Assembly: GCA_945910005.1 (NCBI GenBank)
Contig: OX246740.1
Location: 2,666,736-2,730,735, forward strand
Direction of reading: 5' to 3'
Length of the DNA stretch: 64,000 nucleotides
From: Isoperla grammatica
Taxonomy: Eukaryota > Arthropoda > Insecta > Plecoptera > Perlodidae
The translations under genes and the position numbers were made by a program. Shown here in pieces: positions 12,601 to 23,166 of the stretch (position 1 is the first letter of the stretch; each line of letters starts with the position of its first letter). The notes beneath the pieces were generated by a model that worked only from the letters and a program-made list of their open reading frames with translations, was not told where the DNA came from and did not search any database.

Positions 12601-14615
12601 GCAACTGACGTCACATCCGGACTACAACAATGGAACAAATGAATTGAACTGATGGACAAACAATCAGCTGTCAAAATAATAAAATTGCAACTATACAAAT
12701 ACAAACAAGTGTAGCAATAGTAACTGCTCGCCATTTAAAACTTTTAATAATGGACAACGATAAGTGAAAGTTTTGTATGTGTATTTGTTTGTTTTTTGTT
12801 TTCCAAAATCAGAAGAAATTATTTTTTGAAGGCTTGTTGTTTGTTTATCGATTCAATTCATTTGTTTCATTGTTGTCTTTTGGTAGTGTTAGGACGTGGT
12901 GAAATACATCGTCTGTAAAATAAAACATAGTTACAGTTAACTCTTCGTAGCGTTTTAAAATTTCGTGGTTTTGCCATGTTCTTAAAATGTCCATACGTTG
13001 TGTCAAGTTTAGAAACCTCTAGATAAATCGATGCGAGAGAGTTTGAACGCTGCTGACACGAAACTCTTTTCATTCCAGGATCTGATGATGATGAAGTTGT
13101 CATCAATGCCTTCAAGACATTCGACAAGGATGGCAAGATTGACGGCGAGAAGTGAGTTATCTCGCTTACTAAACACTTTGCTTTCTCTAGTTTCACTACC
13201 TAGGGTGTGAGTGATGTTGATAAATAAGTAAAGAAACTCTGAAAAATATTTTGAAGAGATTTTCAAACGCTGACAACACCAAACTAATTTTAATGAGCTA
13301 GATTGCGAAATCATTATTTGTGAATAATATTAACGCATGGCGGAATGATGTTATTAATTCTTAACTGGAATATTTGTTGAAGACAAAACGCTTGCTTGGC
13401 TGACCGCTGTGTGGTTTTATTTCCCACATGAACTCCCATGTTGATGGTTCTTAACTTGGTGGAAACTTAATTTACCTTGCTTTCAAGTTGCAACCCCAGA
13501 TGGCGGTTGAATTAAATTGTAGTTAATTTGGTACTTTCTGGCGGAAGTGGCATTCCATTTTTTCTTCTCGTTCAATGGTATAATCACTGGCCAATTAGTT
13601 AATCTAACTGCATGCAAATTATACATTACATGTGTGTGAAGGGTTTTAGTATAGTTTATTTTATAAAATCGTTGGTTAGGTGCAGCCATTTTGCAATCGT
13701 GTTCGGAATGGCGCCAGCATAACGTTTCACAGGATCCCAACCCCCAACGAACTAAAACCTACCCTTTAGGCCTACTAGTTTCACGCATGGAGTTTATGAC
13801 TCACGATGATGATATGATTCGGGTATGATGTGTTAAAACGAGTAAGTAAAACTGATAACATGTGTGAAGCATAAAACTACGAAACTGACCGAATCGTCTT
13901 GTCAAGTGATTGCAAAAACAAATGAGTAACTGTACAACATTGAGTTCACATGTCGTCTATATTAATACGCTGTATGAGTAGTATAGTTAGTAAAGTTTAG
14001 TGTTCTTGATTGTATATTGTGTGGGATTAAAAATGTAATTAAAAGGAAATAAATTTAATACCGTGAAAGTTCCACAGAAGAATTACGACTTGCAACTCTT
14101 TGGCAAGGGGTAAGACACAGCACAGGAACGAAAGACGGAATTTCAGGGCCAATAATGTTTGCAATTTGGCAGTACTCACATTACCAACGAAAATAGGCGT
14201 AAATTAATAAAACTGCCGTTCAGTAGATTTGAAATGAGATGACTAACTAAGAAAATCGGGTTGCGTTTTTACTTGGCCCCGTGGTAGACCACAGGGACTG
14301 ACGATTTCTATCATTGCATCACAACATCTGCATCAATACTGCAACGTTTTTTCAATTTCTGGTTTTCATTCAAACAATTCTACTCGCGTGAACGTTTCTT
14401 TGAAACTGACTGAGTATTTGTGGGTGTTGACCTAGTATTACGTCTTTTCCAGCCTGAGGCACGCTCTCATGACCTGGGGAGACAAGTTCTCCGGCCAGGA
14501 ATGTGACGACGCCTGGGACGCGATGAGCGTTGACGATAAGGGCTTCATCGACACCCAGAAGCTGATCACTACCCTGACCGCTGCCGCTGAGGACGAGGAG
14601 GGCGAGGCCGCCTAA
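6641..14615 (+). CDS. Mlc2: muscle myosin regulatory light chain (Mlc2 type), 5 coding exons, 202 aa
   Basis: EF-hand light chain that binds the neck (lever arm) of muscle myosin II heavy chain and tunes thick-filament activation. Joining 6641-6643, 9550-9738, 12043-12223, 13079-13151 and 14453-14615 gives an uninterrupted frame ending in TAA. Residues 2-40 are a Lys- then Ala/Pro-rich extension typical of arthropod muscle Mlc2. KRSGSNVFSMF (about 44-54) is the kinase site region with candidate Ser46 and Ser48. The first EF loop DHDKDGIIGKND (from about residue 70) has Asp at 1, 3, 5 and 12, the regulatory-chain pattern. FTQLLTLFANRM follows, and the third EF region reads FDKDGKIDGEN. The C-terminus is acidic. 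All introns are GT-AG, with phases 0, 0, 1 and 2. One oddity is Gly for the usual Ala right after FKE at the exon 2/3 joint. Size and domain order fit the family; identity is secure, the one-codon first exon slightly less so. Confidence 0.94.
6644..9549 (+). other. Mlc2 intron 1
   Basis: A 2.9 kb intron from gtgagt to ttatcag. It holds a copy of a dispersed repeat (8690-9395). The rest shows no other recognisable gene; first introns of muscle genes often carry enhancers, but none was identified here. Confidence 0.6.
8690..9395 (+). repeat. dispersed repeat family 'gcgagcg', copy 1
   Basis: Matches in inverted orientation to about 59215-60000 and in part to 41150-41440. Shared blocks are cgctctgtttgacg...gataagcgagcgcg at one end, then cattttgccgccatttt, aactttgtaacttttc, cacatcgaggcttgtgg and, at the other end, cgctcgcttcgctcgctt. 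No coding capacity; the type of element is unknown to me. Confidence 0.85.
9550..9738 (+). CDS. Mlc2: Mlc2 coding exon 2
   Basis: 63 codons between tgttatcag and gtaagt, phase 0 at both ends. Encodes the basic N-terminal tail (ADKEKKKKKKTKED), the Ala/Pro/Glu-rich linker and the phosphorylation-site region up to VAEFKE. Confidence 0.95.
9739..12042 (+). other. Mlc2 intron 2, nothing recognised
   Basis: A 2.3 kb AT-rich intron. Two similar short stretches around 11150-11235 and 11560-11645 (catggcaaagaaatgattat-like and ctgatctagccatgg) look like a diverged internal duplication. No gene seen. Confidence 0.5.
12043..12223 (+). CDS. Mlc2: Mlc2 coding exon 3
   Basis: Between ttgttgtag and gtcagt; 60 codons plus one base. 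Carries EF-hand 1 (DHDKDGIIGKND), the linker KNDLRATFDSLGRL and FTQLLTLFANRMSGG. The donor is gtcagt, slightly non-consensus, but the phase-1 join to GATCTGAT gives the family's Gly-Gly-Ser-Asp-Asp-Asp. Confidence 0.95.
12253..12590. repeat. ~70-bp tandem repeats just inside Mlc2 intron 3
   Basis: Units of about 70 bp, beginning agttgattttt and containing caaaccggttttagcacgag and aataatgtacgaaa, recur from 12253, 12309, 12379 and 12451 with growing divergence. They start 30 bases after the exon 3 donor. Confidence 0.85.
12624..12876. mobile_element. MITE-like element in Mlc2 intron 3
   Basis: Terminal inverted repeats of about 25 bp: acaacaatggaacaaatgaa at the left and its near-complement, ending ttcattgttgt, at the right. 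No clear target duplication. The interior (caaacaatcagctgtcaaaa and onward) is homologous to 47638-47830 inside the TTAA-flanked element in the PLPBP intron. Confidence 0.6.
13079..13151 (+). CDS. Mlc2: Mlc2 coding exon 4
   Basis: 73 bases between cattccag and gtgagt. Enters at phase 1 and leaves at phase 2. Encodes SDDDEVVINAFKTFDKDGKI and the start of the third EF region. Confidence 0.95.
13152..14452 (+). other. Mlc2 intron 4, nothing recognised
   Basis: A 1.3 kb intron from gtgagt to cttttccag without recognisable repeats or genes. Confidence 0.5.
14453..14615 (+). CDS. Mlc2: Mlc2 coding exon 5
   Basis: Begins by completing an Asn codon, then LRHALMTWGDKFSGQECDDA and SVDDKGFIDTQKLITTLTA, with an acidic tail and TAA at 14613-14615. 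The intron before it has the same position and phase as intron 4 of the downstream light-chain gene. Confidence 0.95.
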
Positions 14616-14777
14616 ACCAACCCCTCTCAAACAATCGTAACATTCAACGTTCGCACTCAACAACGTGTCAACGCCGCCGTTTGGCAACAACACACACAAA
14701 CTGCTGAAAAATATACTTACTTCTTGATTCTAATACCGTCACTGGTATAACTGCCAAAAAACAAGATTGTGAATATG

Positions 14778-14783
14778 AATAAA
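14778..14783 (+). terminator. proximal poly(A) signal of Mlc2
   Basis: AATAAA 163 bases after the stop codon. A second AATAAA at 15215-15220 could give a longer 3' end; which is used cannot be told from sequence. Confidence 0.5.
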
Positions 14784-15214
14784 TCCTATGTAAAAATCTT
14801 GTAAATAAGTTACTATATCTTCTTTGACTGAAACGCCAAAAAATACACAAAAGACAGTTTGGGTTTTAACGAAACATCTTTGGACGCACCCAAAAACCTA
14901 AATCCTTCTAAGTTGTATCTACTAAACGTCTTAGAGGCTAACAACATAGGGAAAGTCTTTGAGACTTGAAACATCTTGCATGGTAAATACCCTTCTCTAT
15001 TATCTCCTATTTCTACGTATTTTCATTTCTTCTTAGACATAGTGCATCATGATTCTTCTTCTTAACATGATCACTATTTACACTATCTTCTCTCCTGTTC
15101 TCTCTTCTTTACTATTTCTAATAGTTTCTTTCATATTAAATCTCCTCACTAGCGTCTCTATGATGTTCTACATCACAGTCACGCAACTATGACGCACAGT
15201 CTCGATTATCTATC

Positions 15215-15220
15215 AATAAA
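15215..15220 (+). terminator. distal poly(A) signal of Mlc2
   Basis: AATAAA in tatcaataaagacttcac, about 600 bases past the stop codon and at the end of a pyrimidine-rich stretch that resembles a 3' untranslated region. Confidence 0.45.
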
Positions 15221-15659
15221 GACTTCACAAACCAACAAACAATGCTTTGGTTTCTTATGGCCCCGACGATCCTTAAGGTACGGACCCCTGTCCACTGCTG
15301 TAGCTTTCTAGTCTAGTAGTTCTAGTTTCATGACTATACAGAAGATGACAGGATAGAAAATAACTGTTTTAAAGAAGTAATGCGAGCGTAACAATAAACA
15401 ATTTGGTTTATAATGAAAATGTTCAATAGAGTTGCATTAAGGGAATATTCGGGAAATGAAAGAATAAGAAGATTAAAACAACTATGGTATAATTATCTCA
15501 ACTCGAGATAAAATATGCTAGAAACACGTAAGCCTACACCAATTTTTATCTTCTTGAATAATGAATAGTCAGTCAGGCAATCAAAACAGTACAACTTCAA
15601 GCTCTATATATTGAAATTCATTTAGAAGTGAGCTCTTAAAGATATGATGAGATACAGTC

Positions 15660-15870
15660 ATACTATGGAGCTCAGCGGCAGCACGCGGGACTCCAATGCG
15701 GGAGGTCTCCAGCTCGATTCCCATCAACGACAATCCTGACCAGGTGTTTTTCTCATTCATAAGACGCGGCTGGGATTGAATCCTACAAAAAACCCTTGGG
15801 CATTCCTTCCTAACTATTCCACTATCTTCTAAAAATAGCAATATCATTCCTAATGGCCGTCCTTTGTATC
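15660..15870 (+). mobile_element. tRNA-derived SINE
   Basis: A box-like tggagctcagcggcagc (15666-15682) and B box-like gctcgattccc (15712-15722) sit at tRNA spacing. The anticodon-arm region reads ctccaatgcgggag, with only a 5-base loop, so it is not a working tRNA. An AT-richer body follows. The head shares ccaatgcgg with the copy at 26768. Confidence 0.6.
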
Positions 15871-16283
15871 AGATGGGGAAAATCAGAATGAAAATTCTCA
15901 TGTCCACAACCGTCGACATCAGTAAAACAAGGGTCGGACAGAGCATGTATACTCTAATCACTCTCCTGCAGCCACCCCATACTGTTCGTTGGCTAAATCT
16001 TATTTACATATCAACATGTAACATACGCTGCATGAGAAATAACGACCAGTAATCCATATCGGTTCAAAAATGAGCGCAGAAGAGTTTTTAGAGTAAACAT
16101 GTGTTCTCACTCGCATACTGTACACATGGATGTGTGACATTGGTTGTGTGGGTGAGATCCTGCTTTCAATGATGATTCTTGATACTTTACGTCTCTCGCT
16201 GTTATTGCAATCATGTTATTCGAGACGATGAGGGGTGATGGATGAAGATGATGAAGGACAATACAAATGAACCCATGCATTTA

Positions 16284-16352
16284 ATGCGGGATTCGAACCC
16301 ACGACCCTAGGTACCATACTCGTAACCGGCTCCAACTACATGAGCCATCGCG
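16284..16352 (-). mobile_element. tRNA-like SINE head
   Basis: On the minus strand: B box gggttcgaatccc (16300-16288) and A box-like tggctcatgtagttgga (16347-16331). The arms do not fold into a full cloverleaf, so I read it as a SINE head rather than a tRNA gene. Confidence 0.55.
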
Positions 16353-16439
16353 GACGGATTCCCGCTTCCATGTAGCACGCCCACGGTCAATTCCCGATCG
16401 GACTATTTTTACATGATTTTATTCAACTCAGGATTTTTG

Positions 16440-17400
16440 TCGTAAAATCTTGCAATCAGTTTTTGACCCACTTCCATTGAACAGATTTTCTTCAAATTTT
16501 GCATTCGAGTCCATTTCTGATGACAATACATTATGTTTTCATTACAATTTGTCTGAAGAAACGTTTTAAGGCGGGGGGGGGGGGGGGTCTACGATCTCAT
16601 TTGTCATCTCATATTTTTATTCAACTTACGATCTCTAACGTCCAATTTTGCAATCGACTTTTTTTTACGCACTTTTAGACGCGTAGGAACTCTTTATCAA
16701 GCGGGGAGGGGGGGAGGGGGAAAGAATTGTGAGCGCGAAGAAATCGCGGGGTCTGGGGCGAGCCCCTGCCGCCGGGCGCAAGTTTGTGTTGCTATATTAG
16801 TTATTTCTCGATTTTTAGGCTTAAATAAATACGTTTTGAGAGTCTTAACCCACCCCTGCCCTAACTACGCCACTTACGGTCTTGCCTCACCGCATACCTT
16901 CAGGCACCCATTCGTTTTTATTTTGTAATGCTACAAAGTGCAAACAAAAAGCAGGAAATGTATCTTGTGAGGAAGACTCGTGGCTTTGTCCAGGGCGTGA
17001 AGCCCTCGTCTGTGTTTCTGCAATTATTCGCTGATGAAATATAAATTTAGTTGGTGAATGTTTACCCGGATAAGAAATAGCGCGGGAGACACGAAATTTA
17101 AAAGAAAATAGTCGTTTTCTGTGGTTGTGTATGTAGGGAGGTGTGACATGACTGGGTGCCTAAAACGCTACAATGGGTGGGTCGCAGAAAAAAGTGAGGG
17201 GAATCTCCCTCCACCCCCCCTGCCTACGCGCCTGCACACTTCTTTCGTACCGATTTTCTTCAAATTTTGCATACGAGTCCATTTCCAATGACAATACATT
17301 TTTGAAATATAGAATTTTCCTGAAACGAATTTTGAGGAGGGGCCGGGTTTCAGAGTTTCCAAATATTCAACCAAAATATACACACCCGTAGATCTGTAAC
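16440..17400. repeat. two diverged copies of a dispersed repeat with poly-G tail
   Basis: gattttcttcaaattttgca followed by cgagtccatttc and atgacaatacatt occurs near 16488-16534 and again near 17251-17300, each followed by a G-rich stretch. The intervening G-rich sequence resembles decayed element ends. No gene. Confidence 0.6.
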
Positions 17401-18096
17401 TATTTTCTTCTACACTTCGATTTTACATGTATCAAATTCTTTCTGAGAGCAAAAAACACCCACCCACAAAGGACAAAAACATTGCAAATACTTACATATT
17501 CGGGCTCCCCTGCATTAGAATGGGCAGCTATGGTTACATGTAAAAATTAGGTAATGCATTGGATTGGATTGGGATCAGAGATATGCGTTTACATGTTCGG
17601 AATTGAACTACAAGGCAATACTCAATCAGCTTTTAACTAGGTTTCAGTACCAAGTGATTAATACCCTACCAGTAGCTGTAGTTTGGTTAGCTTCTGCTAT
17701 ACTGAGTGAACTCAATAACTTTGAATCTGATCTAGAAAATTAACTTAGTACTATTGGATAAATAGACTCAACTAGTTCGGAAGCATTAGCCTACGGTTGG
17801 GCAGGGTAAGCGTGACTAATGTCTACGACGGTGGGGTATCTCGTCAAGAGAAGGCTACGTGCCGACGAGTGCGTAGTAATTCCCCCCATCGCCATCGGAT
17901 AAGACGCGTCTTCCGGCGTCGACCAAACTGAAAATAGTTCCGTGAGTAGTCACGTTGTTGGGACATAGACATTGATCAACGACATCGCGCTAGGGGGCTA
18001 AACGCGTCGTTTAGAGTTCTCAGGACATGCATTCAGAGTTCTCGAAGCAACAGATGCATTCATATTGCGAGTGATGGTGACTGTTTTAATGCCTCG
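17401..18096. other. intergenic, nothing recognised
   Basis: No exon, RNA gene or clear repeat seen between the diverged repeats and the 36-bp minisatellite. Confidence 0.4.
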
Positions 18097-18461
18097 TCTG
18101 AACATAGATCGTGTGGGTTGCAGCTAAAACTCACTATCTTGATATCGCGTGGGTTGCAGCTAACACTCACTATCTTGATATCGCGTGGGTTGCAGCTAAA
18201 ACTCACTATCTCAATATCGCGTGGGTTGCAGCTAAAACTCAATATCGCGTCGCGTGGGTTGCAGCTACAACTCACTATCTCAGTATCGCGTGGGTTGCAG
18301 CTAAAGCTCACTATCTCAATATCGCGTGGGTTGCAGCTAAAACTCACTATCTCAATATCGCGTGGGAATTGCAGCTAAAACTCACTATCTCAATATCGCG
18401 TGGGTTGCGGCTAAAACTCACTATCTCAATATCGCGTGGGTTGCAGCTAAAACACACTATC
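18097..18461. repeat. 36-bp minisatellite running into an assembly gap
   Basis: About ten head-to-tail copies of a unit beginning cgcgtgggttgcagctaaaa and continuing ctcactatctcaatat, with small variants. The array is cut by the N-run, so its true length is unknown. Long frames on both strands arise because the unit is a multiple of three. Confidence 0.95.
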
Positions 18462-18661
18462 NNNNNNNNNNNNNNNNNNNNNNNNNNNNNNNNNNNNNNN
18501 NNNNNNNNNNNNNNNNNNNNNNNNNNNNNNNNNNNNNNNNNNNNNNNNNNNNNNNNNNNNNNNNNNNNNNNNNNNNNNNNNNNNNNNNNNNNNNNNNNNN
18601 NNNNNNNNNNNNNNNNNNNNNNNNNNNNNNNNNNNNNNNNNNNNNNNNNNNNNNNNNNNNN
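18462..18661. other. assembly gap (200 N)
   Basis: Exactly 200 N, a placeholder length, inside the 36-bp minisatellite. Confidence 1.
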
Positions 18662-21065
18662 AAACGCCCTCTAATATCCCGTCTTACTCTTCGAATTCCT
18701 ATTTGGGACACTTATCTCTACAAAATGGCGTTTACTCCATCCATGTACCTTATGAGGGGAACCTTGGGCCTTTTTTCGGCTTTTTTGGCCCTCTGTGGGG
18801 CCTAAAAGCCCCCACGTTGAGGAGTAAGACGCGCGTTTTGTTAGTAGAGTAGTTTTTCCGCTCCTATTCCAATAGTCAAAACATATGTACCTTATGAGGG
18901 GAGCTTTTATGTTGCTGGCTCTTGGACTATAAGAAAATCACCAAAAACAGTAAATTTCGCGTTAGTGTTGTGTTTACCTAAGAAAAAAGTATACGGGTAG
19001 AAAATAAATAAAGTGCAAGAATAACATAAACGATGTAGTACAGGCCTATCCACAATTGTAGTTATCGGGTTCGCAATCGTAATACAAAAATCGTGAAGGC
19101 GTTCTATGGCGCTGCTTACAACAAAATCATAACGATTTGTAATTGGATAATATATGATTGCGATTGCGATCCCGCTACGATGCCGAAAATTGTGGTGTAA
19201 GTGATGGGGTTCTACGATGTAGCCTTGACGGCTGGGTATATATAGTACTCTAGTGAGTCATCCAGCTTTTTGATCGAGACTTTCGAGAATGGAATACATT
19301 AATTTTAGCGAGCATGACATTCATGCGTTCTGTCCGCGCAAATTGGCGTGAGTTTACAGAGGCTGAAAGTAGGACGCGAACAGGATGATCACAGTGGTAT
19401 AAGCTATAGCGTCTAATGCCTGACGGTTGACACTTGACATTATTTTCTGTTCTCCTGTTTGTAAACAGGAAATGCTGTCTAGTCTAATGATCTGATGTTA
19501 AAAAAAATGTTATTTATTTTTTTATTTATTTATCAGGCTTATGTATGTAATGTTGTAACCTGGAAGATATGTTTCGTGTGTGTGTTTCAAAGAATCTTAC
19601 CGCAGAAATAGAGCAATCGTAGAGCTAAACAAATGAATAAATAGAAAATCTAGTTTTTTACAACTACATTTGGGAAAAGGGCTAACACTATCCGAAAAAA
19701 ACAAAATGGCTAAAAATATTTAAAATATTAATTATTAATGTAAGCCACTTTTAATATCATTAACTTACGAGAATTTTAAATTTTTTGTATGTTTGACCTA
19801 TTCGGTTATAAAACTGATTTATAAAGGAGGACAGTAATTAAGGAGAGCTACACAATTAATGGAATAATCATAAACTAGCTAGTGCTAGCTAGGATAACAA
19901 AACAAGTGAGTAGTAATTATAGGGTTGCCAACAGTACTGATCACTGACCAGTGGTTTCACCAGGAGAGTCCTGATGTTGACAACTGTGTAAGAATTACCT
20001 CAATCAGGATAACAGAATGTCTTACATTATTGGAAGATATTGGAGTGTTTGAATAATTTGTTTTGCGCATTTCAAATTTAAATTTTCCTCAATTCTATTT
20101 TGATAATACAATTACAATTACACTAGTATAAACTACAAGTATGATGTTTTCAATATTGTTTAGCCATTTTTGATAACCAAAATCGTATCCGAAATAAAAC
20201 GCCTTATGAGGATGGCTGGAGGGGGCTCCTCCCCCCCCCCACCCTTTATGTTTTGTACAAGAGTTACACCGCCCTGCATTCCATTGCTCTCAAGTAAGGC
20301 CGATATTACGTGTTTATAGCTTTACAATTTACATAATAAGTGGCCATCACAGGGGAGCAATGGGATTGTATTATCGCATCTCAATCAAAATCCATGACAA
20401 AACGACGTTAAATTACATTGTCATACTACTATTCACAATAAGGCCTCCAATTATATTAGTATTAAATATAAATATATAACTCTAAATCGTGTTCTTTCAC
20501 TATTACGAAACATAGCGATAATTGAGTAGTGGATTAATGGGTAAACGCTATTTAAACCACCGATAAATTACCTCAATATACCCACAGAAACATCATCCAC
20601 AACATAAACACGTAGGTATAAATACGAGCAGAGCAGCACTTTGGCAGGGGTCCACTAGGAAGTGTATCTGCATCTGTATCGCTAGGAATCTGCCCAGTGC
20701 CCACGCCTGCACCACCACTATAACTCGGACCATTTAGTTTTATTTAATGGGAAACGTTTTCGCGAGTGTACGCACGGTTTAATCTTTCAGATTACTCGAC
20801 GCGGCAGGTGGACGAGTTTCATGTTATTTAGCATAATATGCTCGAAACAGCTGCGATCTAGAACTCATCTCATACCCAAACCACTCAACAATGTCGGATA
20901 TCCTGCCGTGACGTCAGGATGGATTTGATGACACAACAAACATAAAAGGGATACAATTGTGATTTGTGGGATTTGTTTTGATTTGTAAATCGAGGCAAAT
21001 TTGCATTTGGAGGGCACATTAGTAGAACAGCATATTTTTTTTATCATTATCATTCCATTGGTGCG
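18662..21065. other. intergenic, no gene seen
   Basis: AT-rich sequence without a supportable exon. It contains a C-run near 20230 and low-complexity poly-A/T. Frames here are short and lack recognisable domains. Confidence 0.4.
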
Positions 21066-21066
21066 T

Positions 21067-21637
21067 GTAAGGGCCTTTTCACACGGAGTGGGCCAGCCAG
21101 ACCCGTGGAAGGCGGGCGAATGCAGAAGCGGGTCTCCCCGTAGGTTAGTCGCGGGCCCGCAAGTATCTGCCATAGCTCTTTATGGGTGTTTGCACATGAC
21201 ACGGATCGCGCATCAGGTTTTTGATACTAGGATTCCGATGTGTATTTTTAAGATTTTAGTTTTAATTGCTCTGAGATTTGAATTATACTATGTAAATAGA
21301 TATTGAGCATCTGATAACTTAAGTGTCCGATAAGCCTCAGGTGTGGGTGGGTCAAATCTCTGGAAGAATAGAAATCCAGGACAAGTACCACAGAAACGCC
21401 TCAAACCTGCCTTGTTTACCCTCACAGTGGATGCACCAACATCTTCCTTTAACTTTTCTTTATCCGCATCGCATGTGTAACAAGTACAGCAAACGGAGGC
21501 GATCACGGTCCATACTTCTTGATTGTGATTGTCTTACAGCGACTGCAAAAAACGCGGAGAGTTGCCCGCGCGAGCGCGTGTTGCGTGTGAAAGGATCGGC
21601 GGGCCGTACACGCGGGCCTGTGTGAAACTGCTCTTAG
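21067..21637. mobile_element. possible DNA element with imperfect inverted ends
   Basis: The left end taagggccttttcacacgg and the right end read in reverse, taagagcagtttcacacagg, are related. There is no clear target duplication, and the overlapping frames look non-coding. Confidence 0.35.
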
Positions 21638-21865
21638 GGTGTTGGGATAGTTAATAAAGAATGTCCGAGGGCAGTAAAAAAATTTTTGTAATAATATTAA
21701 TAATAAATTAAGGAAAAAAATTAAAATAAAATAAAATAAAATATAAAAAATAATATAAAATAAAATTTAAATACAAAATTAAATAAATAAATTATTAATA
21801 ATAATAAATGTGTAATTATATTAATAATATATTATAATTATATTATTATATGTAATTATAGTAGG

Positions 21866-22056
21866 ACTCAATCACAGCATTCGCCTTCACGACTGAGGAA
21901 AACCTCGGAAAGATTTCACAATACTTGATGATCATAATATATCGACTTTACTTCTTTACTTTACGGTCACCGGTTCGATACCCACTATCGACCATCTTGA
22001 TAAAGCTTCTATTCGAGGTTTTCCTCAGACACAATTGGCGAATGCGGGATTGCAGT
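21866..22056. repeat. ~190-bp inverted repeat (stem-loop)
   Basis: The left arm carries cattcgcc, tcacgactgaggaaaacctcgg; the right arm carries cgaggttttcctcag, ttggcgaatgcgggattg, its inverted counterpart. The loop contains accggttcgatacccac, a B-box-like stretch. Preceded by AT simple sequence (21720-21860). Confidence 0.65.
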
Positions 22057-22835
22057 CATAGTAACGTAACCCTCGAAATTCGTTTTCATTTATTCCAAAT
22101 CCCGCAATACATATAGCATAGTTATAGTCAGCTGAGGAGGGAGGGATATGAACTGTTTCTGGGCAGATTTCCTAGCATCAGTAATCAGACGCAGATCGGA
22201 AACAGGTAGGGGTCTGGGGTAAACGAGACTTTTATGACGAAGGTGATTTTTTAAAATTGGACGTTACGTTTTGACTGCCTGTTAACACGTTTCAGAATCA
22301 GACAATCGACAGAAGTCATAAGTGTTATTTCTTAATCATTTGGTGATACCGTGAAGTAACCCATCATTCTATTTAACAACAGAAAACTTAGTAGAAAAGG
22401 TGAAGATGTTTCAAGAAATATAATATAAATAATCGTGTAAACATTGTAGTTTCCTCCCTCCCTCTTCTTTCCTACCTTCTCTTTTACACTCGTTTGCTTT
22501 TTGTAAAGTTCCCCACCCCCACTGAAAATCAGTTTTGTTACTGAATGGGTAGACTATTAATACGAATTTATTTATTCTTGTTTCAGGATGAACGGGGAGG
22601 GGGTATGATCCCCCTCTTACCCCCAGTGGATACACCACTGGATGGGAGAATGGTAAAACAGTCAGGAGATAGAATAAGTGAATAGTGAGTTATGGCGAAG
22701 AAATACACCTTGATCCATATAGACCACTGGGACTGGCAATTTAATGTATGGATATTGTGCATTTGCTGGATTTCACAACAATTCCACCCACCAGAGTGTT
22801 GAACCACCTTCAAGATAGTTGCGTCATATGCGTTG

Positions 22836-22915
22836 CGATGTGAGAAGTGTTAGTGTAGCTAGGACGCAACTAGTTTCGATGTGAGTAGTGTTAGTGTAGC
22901 TAGGACGCAACTAGT
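22836..22915. repeat. two-copy 41-bp direct repeat upstream of the second light-chain gene
   Basis: cgatgtgag(a/t)agtgttagtg followed by tagctaggacgcaactagt occurs at 22836 and 22877. It lies about 210-290 bases before the presumed start codon and so could be promoter sequence or a chance duplication. Confidence 0.8.
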
Positions 22916-23121
22916 GTAGGTTGACAGGGGGGTTACACAGATCTGTGACGACGAACTGATTTATTAGTAGCGAAATGTGAGGGCGGCTCTTAATGAAACC
23001 GTCTTCATTTGGAGTAAGTCTTGGATTTCTGAAGTGGACGCCGGTCGGAGAGGATCGGCTGTACACGTATAATAACATCAGTAGACCGGGGACAGTAGAC
23101 CTACATACTTGGGTTTACAGC

Positions 23122-23166
23122 ATGGCCGATACAGAGGCGCACTTACAAGAACCACACAGACAAACG
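23122..23166 (+). CDS. light-chain-like coding exon 1
   Basis: ATGGCCGATACAGAG to ACG, then gtaaga. 15 codons (MADTEAHLQEPHRQT), phase 0. The least certain exon, because the tail is not conserved; the start and donor are good and the phase fits exon 2. Confidence 0.65.

Noticed and set aside
16284..16352. tRNA gene on minus strand
   Set aside because: Good B box, but no closed cloverleaf.
18111..18674. 187-codon protein
   Set aside because: Frame of the 36-bp minisatellite continued through N; not a gene.
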